DNA of 43,624 bases from Fibrobacter sp. (GTDB lineage: Bacteria; Fibrobacterota; Chitinivibrionia; Chitinivibrionales; Chitinispirillaceae). Under the pieces are notes generated by a model. It worked only from the letters and a program-made list of their open reading frames with translations, was not told the DNA's origin and made no database searches. This document shows positions 25,205 to 33,710 of the stretch, one piece after another (position 1 is the stretch's first letter; each line of letters starts with the position of its first letter). The translations under genes and the position numbers were made by a program. The DNA lies in assembly GCA_012523595.1 (NCBI GenBank), contig JAAYIG010000139.1, positions 1 to 43,624 of the forward strand, read 5' to 3'.

Positions 25205-26959
25205 TCAATATCCCTCCAGCTTGACAATAACCAAACCCTTGCCGCCAGTTCCCATCCGCTTCAGATCCAGAATTCTGCCGTTTTCCATCTGTAATGAACC
25301 GAGCATCTTCCCATTGAGATTAAATATCCGGACTGAGGTCAATTTGTCTTTATGTCCAGCAGGGAGCCTCAGCACGCTGCCTGCAGAAACCAACATTGAC
25401 ACGTGATTTCTGATTGTCTCATTTTTGTCCTTCCGTATGGTTCTGACAGGATCCAGATTTTTCAGCCTCACAACAAACCCGCCGTTCGCACTCATGGTAA
25501 CGGTAATTGATCCTGTTGATTCTACCGTACCCTGTAACTCATCAAATGTGGTATTTGATGATCCATCGGCAATACGCAGCATGGAATACTGCACGCCTGA
25601 GGGGAGAAAAGAGAGGGGTACCGTTACACTCTGTGAATTTCTCTGCCCATTAATCCCGCCGACATACCAGTGGTCCCCTTTTTTCCGGGCAATAACCAGA
25701 TAAGTCCCGGGTTCTCCAAGAAGATATTTTGTATCATCCCAGGCCACAGGGACAGTAGAGAGAAAGTCCCGGATATCTGAGGAAAGCGATGTATACGCGC
25801 TCACCCTGTCAGCAAAATGCTGTATACCGGATTCAAACATCACCGACAGTGCCAATTCGTGGCCACTGGTTGTTATGTGCCTGTTCGCCATGGCTGTAAA
25901 AGTGACTGGAGTATAATCCATAGATCCGACAGCATTGCGGGTGAACGGTAGAATCGTATTACGCACCGGCTGGCCGGATGGATACCTTCCATCGTATTTG
26001 TAATATTCAGCCCCCCGCACCGATTCCATAGTCATCAGGTTCGGATACGTGCGCTGCCAGCCGCGCGGCACAGTACACCCGTGAAAGTTTACAGCCAGTT
26101 TGTACTCCGCGGCATCACGCAGGATATCGAGATAGTATTGAATTATCCACTGCTTGTCTGCATGGAAAAAATCGACCTTGATCCCCTTGACACCCGCAGT
26201 GCTTATCGTGTTCATTTCATTCCGGCGTGTACTGGCACTGCTCATGCGGTTGCGTGGCTGCATATTGACTGTGCTGTTTGTGCCGCCGCTGTTGTACCAG
26301 AACAGAAGCGACACGTTCTTACCTTTCGCGTAGTTTACAAGATCCTGCCAGGTGCCACCACCGCCTGATGTCATCTGGTTCCATCCGACATCTACCAGGC
26401 TGTACTCCCACCCGAACTGCTGTGCCATATCAATGAACGGTGTAACGTTACTGTAACGGGTTACATCCTCGTTCGACCACCACGACCACGATGCACGGCC
26501 CGGGCGTATCCATGATACATCATCGATCATCGAGGGTGTTGCCAGATCGAATGCCAGAGTTTGTTCGAGTATTCCGGCAGGGGATGCATCCACAGCCACT
26601 ACACGCCAGGGCATTACCCAGGGCAGGGTCCAGGACGGGTTCACCGGACCATTGTTGTTTGCTTCAGCCTGCAGCGGCATGGCAAGACGGTACACATTAT
26701 TACTGGGCTCCCGCAGGTGCATGCCGCAGAAATTCTCTGTAACATCGGTTTCAAAAAAGAGCACGTAGTGGCCGGTTGGTGTTTTAAAAAGCGCAGGCAT
26801 GGCCCATCCACTGGCGCCGTCACCGCAAATTGTAACTCCTGATACCTGAGTACCAACAGGAATATTGTTGTTCCAGTAGTTTTCATACCCCGGCTGGTAG
26901 GTTCCATAGATATCATAGGGCATGATGAAAGCAGTGGAGTTGGCTGGAAGCCTGATCGC
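25205..26959 (-). CDS. GH97 glycoside hydrolase (alpha-galactosidase type), 5'-truncated, with T9SS-like tail
   Basis: The readable frame gives the GH97 catalytic barrel: GRASWSWWS, YSLVDVGW, GVKGIKVDFFHADK, NFHGCTVPRGWQRTYPNLMTMESVRGAEYY, FTRNAVGSMDYTP. The Asp in IKVDFF matches the nucleophile position of retaining GH97 alpha-galactosidases, which inverting SusB-type enzymes lack. A C-terminal beta sandwich and a T9SS-like tail (VRIFNLNGKMLGSLQME...) follow. The N-terminal GH97 domain is absent: homology fades at LPANSTAFIMPYD near 26959, with no start codon, signal peptide or Shine-Dalgarno there (first internal ATG 26923). A second fragment begins at the same place in the other direction. 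Either the gene is broken or the sequence is chimeric. Confidence 0.8.
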   Translation of the reverse strand, partial: AIRLPANSTAFIMPYDIYGTYQPGYENYWNNNIPVGTQVSGVTICGDGASGWAMPALFKTPTGHYVLFFETDVTENFCGMHLREPSNNVYRLAMPLQAEANNNGPVNPSWTLPWVMPWRVVAVDASPAGILEQTLAFDLATPSMIDDVSWIRPGRASWSWWSNEDVTRYSNVTPFIDMAQQFGWEYSLVDVGWNQMTSGGGGTWQDLVNYAKGKNVSLLFWYNSGGTNSTVNMQPRNRMSSASTRRNEMNTISTAGVKGIKVDFFHADKQWIIQYYLDILRDAAEYKLAVNFHGCTVPRGWQRTYPNLMTMESVRGAEYYKYDGRYPSGQPVRNTILPFTRNAVGSMDYTPVTFTAMANRHITTSGHELALSVMFESGIQHFADRVSAYTSLSSDIRDFLSTVPVAWDDTKYLLGEPGTYLVIARKKGDHWYVGGINGQRNSQSVTVPLSFLPSGVQYSMLRIADGSSNTTFDELQGTVESTGSITVTMSANGGFVVRLKNLDPVRTIRKDKNETIRNHVSMLVSAGSVLRLPAGHKDKLTSVRIFNLNGKMLGSLQMENGRILDLKRMGTGGKGLVIVKLEGY

Positions 26960-27592
26960 ATTATCAATAGTTCCACACTGAAAGCATATATTCTTGGGGG
27001 TTCCGGCAGTGATGCGGTCCGGGCAGTAAATGGCATCGAGGGAATTGTAGGATTTATCAGCAGCGGCGGGAATTATTCAAAAGATTCACCAGGTGCCGCA
27101 TTGTCTTATAAGTTAAGGTACCTGAAGGATAATTCAGTCGCCAACATCATCCTTACTTCAGAATACAATGTAAGACAATGCCAGAGAGTGTCAAACAGCT
27201 ATGAAGTCAAACTAATGTATATTGAATGTACAAATTGTGACGATGCGGGAAGTGAAGCTGAGATGTATGGATGGCTGGCGGTCACAGTACCGGGTTCAGA
27301 TCCGGTTTATCTGTGGTCAGTCGGTGAGGAACAGGCGCAGATCGTCAATGATATCGGCGGGATTCTTAATATCAATGCCTCAACAAGAACAACCCTGAAA
27401 AATGTCGATAACAACACCTATATCACTCTCAGCGGAAACCTTCAGGAAGATGACACCGGGGGTGACGACAACCTCGGTTTTTCGACAAAGAATGTTTACG
27501 TATCTGAATTTGACGGAAGAACGATAGAGCTGAATTTTAACGGTGACGGGAATGTCGCAAAGGCGATTTTCATGATTACACCGGTCGATTGA
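26960..27592 (+). pseudogene. C-terminal fragment of a cholesterol-dependent-cytolysin-like protein
   Basis: The plus frame reads NSSTLKAYILGGSGSDAVRA...GAALSYKLRYLKDNSVANI. This aligns by eye with the perfringolysin-family segment VVLGGD...PISYTSVFLKDNSVA that precedes domain 4. Instead of domain 4 with its Trp-rich undecapeptide, a C2-like beta sandwich follows (YEVKLMYIECTNCDDAGSEAEMYGWLAV...ITLSGNLQEDD), ending in KAIFMITPVD at 27592. The signal peptide and most of the pore-forming domain are missing: the fragment starts where the GH97 fragment starts on the opposite strand. A TTG at 27101 would give only 163 residues. A good terminator follows. Confidence 0.7.
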
Positions 27593-27602
27593 CCGCTAAT
27601 AT

Positions 27603-27638
27603 AAAAAAGCCTTGCCCCGGTGGAGCAAGGCTTTTTTT
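27603..27638. terminator. Bidirectional rho-independent terminator
   Basis: AGCCTTGC (27608-27615) pairs perfectly with GCAAGGCT (27625-27632), with an A-run before and a T-run after. It works in both directions between the convergent cytolysin-like fragment and the GH5 gene. Confidence 0.92.
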
Positions 27639-27657
27639 ATACAGACAGTTTTTTACT

Positions 27658-29697
27658 TTACCGGCAGACTACTTTACTTGTTAATTTATTAGCCCCCTGA
27701 CGTACCTCAAGAAGCATCAATCCGCTGTAATCAGCCCCGATTTTTATTCTGTTCATTCCCGCTTTTGCTCGGATATTGCCGGAGTGAATCTTTCTCCCCT
27801 GCAGATCCCTAAGTATCACCTGCACTGTTCCAGATACAGGCACACTGAAATCCGCGTGTATCATGCCATTTGACATGAATGCACGAAGAGTGCTGGCAGT
27901 TGCGAAAGAAGATGTCCGTATTGTGGATGTTGCGAATTTGGGTCTGGTCACAGTTTTCCACTCCTGATCGCCCGGAACAGCACTTGTTTCAATCAGCGAG
28001 ACCGCATCAACATTTCCATCATACTTCGCACCGGCCTCTACATTAAATGTGTAAACAGTGTCATAGGCACCTGCTTTTGATTTGAAAATAATCCAATCTA
28101 CATAAATCGTTCCCCTGAACCCGTCAGAATAAGCCTGAAGCGCCAGGAAATCTATCTTCGACGGATTGGCAGGAACAAGCGCATCCTCGTTCAATGATTG
28201 ATCGGTCAGAATTGGTATCCGGTACTCTTTCCAGTTATTCATCGTTATCGCACCAAATCTCCCCTCCCGCCATGTCCAGTTATCAGACATTGTCACAACA
28301 CTCAGTGCCAGCCATCCAAACTTTCTAACCCCGGCGGAATCATAATCGGTTTCTCCGTTTACATAAGCACGCACTATGATTGTATCATAGGGAGTCATAT
28401 CCTGTTTTGTAACAGTAAGCTGGACCTGTCCAAATGATGTGTCAGCGGAATAAAGAACTTTCATGGAATAATCACCTGTCGCAACCTTCACCAGAGAGGT
28501 ATCTCCCGGAAGCTTTGGCAGCCCGGCGGCGGAACGGATAGCGTTAAGAAGGCCCAGATCAAAAATTTCACCGGTTTTACGGTCAAAAATTGTCATGGTA
28601 AGATTGCCCTTGTCTCCGGTATCCCAGGCAGCCGGGATCATCCCCCTGCTAAGGGCCGCAGACACAACATAATTGTAGAATATCCTCCTGGAAAGAATAT
28701 GGCGCTCCAGTGATTCTCCTGTCAATGTCATACGCTTGACCGCACCAAACTCTCCAATAACAACCGGGATATCCTTGTCCACAAATTTTGTTTTCATAAA
28801 ATTGAACATAGAGTCCACAAAATTCTCATCACACCATCCGGTATTACGCTCAGTATCGGTAGTGGAAAGATTGTTCTTTCCCCAGTAATAATACACCTTA
28901 CCCCAGTCTTCATCCTTTTCCATAAGTGCGAACTGGTAGGGATAGAAGTGGACTTCCGCCATTAGTCTGCCCTCGATCTGATCTGTGGGCATGGTGTTCA
29001 TTACCTGATTGGTCAATTCTATGTCGGTTCTTGGGCCCTGTACAACAAGTGTACGAGAGGCATTGTTTCCACCTGTGGCACGTACCGCGTTGATAAATGT
29101 CTGATGATAAGAGTTAAGGATTGCCATGCGGTCAGCACCAAAAGGGGTACCGTAAACATCCTGTACAGCCGGTTCATTGGTACCGGCAAAGAGCAGGTGA
29201 CGTCCATAGTCCTTAAAATAGTTGGCAATCTGTGTCCAATAGGCATTCTGTCTTCTGTTAACCTCTTCCTGTTTGTCTGCAGAAACACACTCCTCAAGCC
29301 AGCCCCCGTCCCAGTGACTGTTAAGAATAACAAAAAGACTGTCCTTTATGCAGTAATCAACTACCGTCTTGACCTGAGCCAGCCAGTTGGGATCGATAAC
29401 ACAACTTACTGTATCTGCATGGGAATTCCATGCACAGGGGATACGTATGGTCTTAAACCCGCCGGCTTTAACCGAGTCTATAAGCCTCTGGGAAGGCAGA
29501 GGGTTTCCCCACAGGAGAGGATCTTTCGGCACCTCCAGGCTGTTTCCTATATTCCAGGCAATACCCATCTCTGCTGCAATGGATTTTGCTGTCGGAAGAA
29601 GGTCCTGTGCCTGCACCGAAAAGGTTATCAAAAGACAGACGGCAAGAGATACTATACCTGTTTTAAGCGTTAATCTCTCCCTGAGTTTCCTTGTCAT
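27658..29697 (-). CDS. Secreted GH5 endoglucanase-like enzyme with CBM-like domain and T9SS-like tail
   Basis: The 679-residue protein has a signal peptide (1-30, ending VQA) and a GH5 barrel (about 35-400). Conserved features include GIAWNIGNSLEVP, GGFKTIRIPCAW (R86), LNSHWD, the acid/base E175 in GTNEPA and the nucleophile E316 in VIGEFGAV. The pattern is closest to endoglucanase/xyloglucanase GH5 groups. A beta-sandwich (about 405-545: YDTIIVRAYVNGETDYDS...GTIYVDWIIFKSKA) resembles a carbohydrate-binding module. The last about 80 residues (GTVQVILRDLQGRKIHSGNIR...LTSKVVCR) are a T9SS type A-like tail. AAAGGAGAAGAGT precedes the ATG, fixing the start. Confidence 0.92.
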   Translation of the reverse strand: MTRKLRERLTLKTGIVSLAVCLLITFSVQAQDLLPTAKSIAAEMGIAWNIGNSLEVPKDPLLWGNPLPSQRLIDSVKAGGFKTIRIPCAWNSHADTVSCVIDPNWLAQVKTVVDYCIKDSLFVILNSHWDGGWLEECVSADKQEEVNRRQNAYWTQIANYFKDYGRHLLFAGTNEPAVQDVYGTPFGADRMAILNSYHQTFINAVRATGGNNASRTLVVQGPRTDIELTNQVMNTMPTDQIEGRLMAEVHFYPYQFALMEKDEDWGKVYYYWGKNNLSTTDTERNTGWCDENFVDSMFNFMKTKFVDKDIPVVIGEFGAVKRMTLTGESLERHILSRRIFYNYVVSAALSRGMIPAAWDTGDKGNLTMTIFDRKTGEIFDLGLLNAIRSAAGLPKLPGDTSLVKVATGDYSMKVLYSADTSFGQVQLTVTKQDMTPYDTIIVRAYVNGETDYDSAGVRKFGWLALSVVTMSDNWTWREGRFGAITMNNWKEYRIPILTDQSLNEDALVPANPSKIDFLALQAYSDGFRGTIYVDWIIFKSKAGAYDTVYTFNVEAGAKYDGNVDAVSLIETSAVPGDQEWKTVTRPKFATSTIRTSSFATASTLRAFMSNGMIHADFSVPVSGTVQVILRDLQGRKIHSGNIRAKAGMNRIKIGADYSGLMLLEVRQGANKLTSKVVCR

Positions 29698-29805
29698 ACT
29701 CTTCTCCTTTATCTTCTGAGATTATTTTTCAGGCCATTATGGAATAATATAAAACCAACAGTTCAAAAAATGTAAAGTTCCCATATTTTCCGTTCCCCAA
29801 AGATC

Positions 29806-30060
29806 TACGGCAGAACGGCAAAACGACGATACGACAATACGAAGATACGAGGGTATGAGGGTATGAGAGTACGAGGGTACGACTCACCACCCCGATTTAT
29901 CGGGGTTTTCCTTCCGTGGAGGCGTCATTAATGGCGCCGACCAAATCAGGCGAGGCCTCCAACACCTTATTCTTAATGTAAATAATTGATCTTTGCAAAT
30001 GCTGGTTGGAGAAAATCAGATGAAAAGCAATCGATACCGATTCCGATACCGACCCCGATC
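29806..30060 (+). repeat. Composite dispersed repeat, copy 3, with two-hairpin middle
   Basis: An array of ACGACGAT/ACGACAAT/ACGAGGGT units (29806-29882) is followed by the two-hairpin element (CCCCGATTTATCGGGG at 29890-29905 and GGCGTCATTAATGGCGCC at 29921-29938). A TGGAGAAAATCAGATGAAAAG segment and the box TCGATACCGATTCCGATACC with GACCCCGAT close the copy. The array and box match copies 1, 2, 4 and 5; only the middle differs. Confidence 0.75.
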
Positions 30061-30112
30061 TTAAGAACAAAAATCAATGCTCGCAAAACTTACCGGATAT
30101 TGCTGCTTATAA

Positions 30113-31201
30113 TTACCGGACTAAAACTACCGATGCTCTGTTGCCGGATGTCTTTTGCTTTACTATATAGATTTGTCCGGTCTTGACCTTTCCTGAAACG
30201 CCGTCATCTATACCTGTCCGGTAAACCATGCGCCCGTCGAGTGAATATATAACCGCGATTTTTTCCAAAGAAGCCAGATCTTTCACAGAGATTACTCTCT
30301 TTCTGTCCACTTTGACCCCTCCTGTACGGGGAACATAGTTTTCATCCGCAAGAGAGAGGAAAGCCCTGGCAAAACGCCTGCCCAGCTCCTTCATCCCCTC
30401 ATTGTCAAAATGCGCCTTCCATTGATCATTGGGTCTCATAGCAAGGCCCGATGATGACGCGACTTTACAATTAGGCAACTTTGGAGCAAGCTCGTGAACA
30501 TGCGTATTGTGACCGGCACAGCAGGCCCCCGGAGCCTGAAGCAGTTCTCCCAAAATTATGGGAATATCACCAAGCCCCAGATCCTTCTTCAGGCTGTCAA
30601 AAATTCCCTTTGCCGCATTTACCCACCAGGATTGCCCGGCATCGGCTTCCCCCTGATGAAACAGAATTCCCTTTATCACTCCGGATTGCTGTGCGATTCT
30701 GCATCGCTTGACCATCCATCCATACGCATCACTGCTTACTCCCACAGGACGGGTATATTCTGGAATAGTTTCCTTTGACCCTTTTTGAAAAACCTTTATG
30801 GACAGTCCTGATAAAGCACATGGAATAAAACCTATTTTGATGTCCTCACGGATCGAATCCAGGAGAGTTTTACCGAAATAGTCCGATGGCCCGATCCCCT
30901 CACTGCAGTTATGGTATGGAGGAAAAGCAGTATACCACTGATCATGTGTGCGCTCAATTTTCAGGTTCGTACAGGCAGTAGACATTTCGTTGCAGTCTGT
31001 AAAGGCCAGCACTTTTACACGCTGGGCCTTAAGCGATGATGTATCACAGTCGAAAGCATCACCCGGTTTCGCTCCCCCAGCCATATTTGACTGTCCGAAA
31101 CAGAGAAAGATGAAGAAATTGGGGTCCGGTTCCGCCTCCGCCCGGGACAATAAACAAATAAATATCGTAATAAGGATGCAGCTTCTTTTAAGCATCGACA
31201 T
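30113..31201 (-). CDS. Secreted CE6/SASA-type acetylesterase with T9SS-like tail
   Basis: The 362-residue protein has a signal peptide (1-23) and a sialate-O-acetylesterase/CE6-type fold. S38 is in CFGQSNMAGG, the second block is IGFIPCALSGLSI, the HQGEADAG motif carries the conserved Glu, and a late His is in AHFDNEGMKELG. CE6 enzymes deacetylate xylan. The last about 60 residues (KIAVIYSLDGRMVYRTGID...ASVVLVR) resemble a short T9SS tail. AAGGAG lies 7 nt before the ATG at 31201 and 4 nt before the ATG at 31204. The longer frame from 31276 has no such signal. Confidence 0.87.
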   Translation of the reverse strand: MSMLKRSCILITIFICLLSRAEAEPDPNFFIFLCFGQSNMAGGAKPGDAFDCDTSSLKAQRVKVLAFTDCNEMSTACTNLKIERTHDQWYTAFPPYHNCSEGIGPSDYFGKTLLDSIREDIKIGFIPCALSGLSIKVFQKGSKETIPEYTRPVGVSSDAYGWMVKRCRIAQQSGVIKGILFHQGEADAGQSWWVNAAKGIFDSLKKDLGLGDIPIILGELLQAPGACCAGHNTHVHELAPKLPNCKVASSSGLAMRPNDQWKAHFDNEGMKELGRRFARAFLSLADENYVPRTGGVKVDRKRVISVKDLASLEKIAVIYSLDGRMVYRTGIDDGVSGKVKTGQIYIVKQKTSGNRASVVLVR

Positions 31202-31414
31202 CATGAGTCTCCTTCGTATTGATAATACCAGTTTAATATAAGATTTTAGTGAAATAAACAGGCAATAAGTCACCATTCAGGAACACTTTTCGTATACATG
31301 ATGTGTACAAAAACTGCGGTACTAATTGGATTTTGCCAAAAGCCTGTCGGGCACTGATGAATCCGGATCTTTCTGCTGTTGATAAGAATCAGATTAGAAC
31401 ATATAATTCCAACT

Positions 31415-31609
31415 ATGAATTTGAAAATCAGAGTCTTTAAGAGTCATAAGGAACTTGAGACTGACACTTTGGATTATTGGAAAAAGCAGTCTCCTGAAGC
31501 AAGACTTGACGAAGTGGAAAGGTTACGAATAGAAGCAGGAAAATTTCTTTATGAATATCCAGCCAGACTTCGAAAAACTGTTAAGGTTACTCGAATGTCA
31601 CAAAGTTAA
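31415..31609 (+). CDS. Small partner protein of a nucleotidyltransferase module
   Basis: The 64-residue protein (MNLKIRVFKSHKELETDTLDYWKKQSPEARLDEVERLRIEAG...RKTVKVTRM) resembles the short proteins usually encoded just before AbiEii/DUF6036-type nucleotidyltransferases. These have the pattern FxSHxEAE, YWxxxSPEERL and a final KVxR. It overlaps the nucleotidyltransferase start by 59 bp. In such pairs the small protein is a possible antitoxin or accessory factor. No Shine-Dalgarno is clear; the ATG at 31415 fits the family better than the TTG at 31379. Confidence 0.6.
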   Translation: MNLKIRVFKSHKELETDTLDYWKKQSPEARLDEVERLRIEAGKFLYEYPARLRKTVKVTRMSQS

Positions 31610-31984
31610 GTACATGATTGTTGGTGGATATGCTGTAGCTTTCCATGGTTCCCCCGTTTCACCAAAGATATCGACATCTACTATTCCGATTCAGATGAAA
31701 ACATTACAAACCTTAAAAAGGCATTGCTCGATTTTGGATTTCAACACCACCAACTTCCTGATGAATTATTCAAGACAAAAGGAAACATTATTACATTCGG
31801 TATTGAACCAATAAGAATTGCTCTCTTAAATGAAATAGACGGAGTAAAATTTGAAAATGCTGGCTGAAGAGGAAAATATGGGAACACCGAAGTAAACTTC
31901 ATAAGCAAGATCGATTTAATCAAAAACAAATCTTCTACTTCCCGTCTGCAAGATAAATCAGATGCGGAAAATCTTTCACCATAG
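31551..31984 (+). pseudogene. Nucleotidyltransferase (AbiEii/MNT-like), broken by a frameshift and a stop
   Basis: The start reads MNIQPDFEKLLRLLECHKVKYMIVGGYAVAFHGSP, with the GG-(Y/S) nucleotide-binding motif of Pol beta-type nucleotidyltransferases. Reading then continues one frame over as RFTKDIDIYYSDSDENITNLKKALLDFGFQ and onward. The metal-binding Asp pair DID shows that the second frame is the real one. The shift is at a C5 run (31651-31655), where one C is missing. An in-frame TGA then interrupts before RGKYGNTEVNFISKIDLIKNK, and the natural stop is at 31984. The module is dead unless the frameshift is a sequencing error and the TGA is also wrong. Confidence 0.75.
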
Positions 31985-32038
31985 TATTATGGGATTTTTC
32001 CGGCTACTGGTGCAAAAAAGGAACAATAAAATTGGCAG

Positions 32039-33625
32039 TTAAAATGTCAGTGCCGAACTTGGAGTAACCTTCTTTATTGTCCCGTCGCTGTTAAATTCCA
32101 TCTTGTCAATGCACACCATCCGTTTGTATGTTCCTCCTCCATTGGGACCGTTGCTTATGTGGTAAACGATATACCACTGACCCGCAAACTCAGCAACACC
32201 TGCATGATTAGTGGGTTCATCCTGACCTGCCGCTTTAGGCATCTGATCAAGGATAATTCCTCTGTAATTCCATGGGCCCATCGGGCTGTTGGAGGTGGCA
32301 TAGCCAATTTTGGTGGGATTTGCAGCGCCATGAGCGTAGATCAGATAATAGGTACCATTACGCTTTATCAAATATGGCGCCTCGAAAAAACTGGGGGGAG
32401 TATTCTTTTTCAGTGCCCCCCCAAGCGAAATCATGTCAGAATTGAGCTTTACTGTTACCATAGTCCAGAAACCACCGTAAACAAGATACGCCTGGCCATC
32501 ATCATCGATAAAAACTGCCGGATCAATCGTATGAGGAGTCTGGTCGATATTGGTAATATTCCATGTGCTCATCTCAAGAGCATCATTGATAAGCGGCTTA
32601 CCCAGAGCATCACTCCACGGCCCCTCGGGACTGTCTGCAACAGCAACACCGATTGCCATCCTGTCACTGCTGTAAACGATATCATTGATCGGTACATACC
32701 AGTAGTACTTTCCATTAAGTCCTTTTATCATGTGTCCTGCCCAGGCATTTGCGTTAGTCCATGAGAAGGTATTCAGTTTCATGGGCGTGGTCCTGGTCCA
32801 GTTGACCATATCGGTACTCTTGAGCAGATACCATTCCCGCAGGTCAAATCCCCTTGTCCCCTGGTCATGACCGCAGGCGATGTAGAAAGTACAATTATCA
32901 ACCATGCATGCCGGATCTGCAGTATATACATCCGTGAAGATCGGGTTGCTCTTGCTTGTCCCCGGTCCGGGCGGAGTGCACACTCCCGCACTGTCCATCG
33001 TAACAGTAAGGTTCGAGTCGATATAAACTGAAACCGGGACCTTTTTTTCCCGGTATCCGCTCTTTGTGGCTATGAGCGTATCAACTGTTTCTGATCTTTT
33101 GGCAATTGTATGTTTTTCGCCGCGGGCAGAATTGGAAGAGCCATTTTTAAAATGCAGGCTGTTACCAACCCGCAGAACCGAACAGGCATAAGTTTTTCCG
33201 TTCACGTTTATGTTAACAATACTGAACCCGGGAACAAAAGAATTTAAAGTAATGATTTGTGAAGTTTCAGAACCTGTAAAACTTTCGGAAAAAGTTCTTT
33301 TACCATTGGCCGCAAATATCATAATAGTTCCGCCGCCTGTGGATGCCAGTGAAACTGAAAGTCCGGTACTTTTAATATTGAATTTTACCGGAGATGCCTC
33401 CGGTGCTGTCTCCCTGAATACCGGTGTAACATCTGACTCCAGCAGGAACCTGCCATCGTTGCCTGTTTTTGCAGAAATGCCCGGTTCATTTTTCAGGGTA
33501 ACTGTGACGTCCCTTAATGGACCGCCGCCGGTTTTTGTAACGGTTCCGGAAAGCTTTACAACTGATTCTGAAAACAGACTCGTGCTGAGAAAGAGCACCA
33601 GTAGAGTGCTTATTGTTTTTTTCAT
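32039..33625 (-). CDS. Secreted GH43 enzyme with N-terminal carboxypeptidase-regulatory-like domain containing a nested tail-like module
   Basis: The 528-residue protein has a signal peptide (1-20). Residues 24-65 (VKLSGTVTKTGGGPLRDVTVTL...DGRFLLE) begin a CarboxypepD_reg-like domain. Residues about 80-153 are a separate beta module with the tail-like signature GTIMIFAANGKRTFSES. Residues 180-211 (ETVDTLIATKSGYREKKVPVSVYIDSNLTVTMD) finish the first domain. The GH43 propeller follows, with candidate catalytic residues D237 (YTADPA), D368 (TIDPAVF) and E415 (FFEAPY). Arabinofuranosidase or xylosidase activity on xylan side chains is likely. It ends at KKVTPSSALTF without a C-terminal tail. The 39405-40835 esterase has the same N-terminal layout. 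Confidence 0.88.
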   Translation of the reverse strand: MKKTISTLLVLFLSTSLFSESVVKLSGTVTKTGGGPLRDVTVTLKNEPGISAKTGNDGRFLLESDVTPVFRETAPEASPVKFNIKSTGLSVSLASTGGGTIMIFAANGKRTFSESFTGSETSQIITLNSFVPGFSIVNINVNGKTYACSVLRVGNSLHFKNGSSNSARGEKHTIAKRSETVDTLIATKSGYREKKVPVSVYIDSNLTVTMDSAGVCTPPGPGTSKSNPIFTDVYTADPACMVDNCTFYIACGHDQGTRGFDLREWYLLKSTDMVNWTRTTPMKLNTFSWTNANAWAGHMIKGLNGKYYWYVPINDIVYSSDRMAIGVAVADSPEGPWSDALGKPLINDALEMSTWNITNIDQTPHTIDPAVFIDDDGQAYLVYGGFWTMVTVKLNSDMISLGGALKKNTPPSFFEAPYLIKRNGTYYLIYAHGAANPTKIGYATSNSPMGPWNYRGIILDQMPKAAGQDEPTNHAGVAEFAGQWYIVYHISNGPNGGGTYKRMVCIDKMEFNSDGTIKKVTPSSALTF

Positions 33626-33710
33626 GATTGGTCACCTGTATGGCAGAATAAATGGTATTTATAGATCAGCATTATGTATTGTAAATTCCCCCTCAAAAAG
33701 AGAAGATCCC

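Noticed and set aside
26641-27036. 131-codon minus-strand frame at the GH97/cytolysin junction
   Set aside because: It is a low-complexity out-of-frame shadow of GH97 and does not repair the missing N-terminus.
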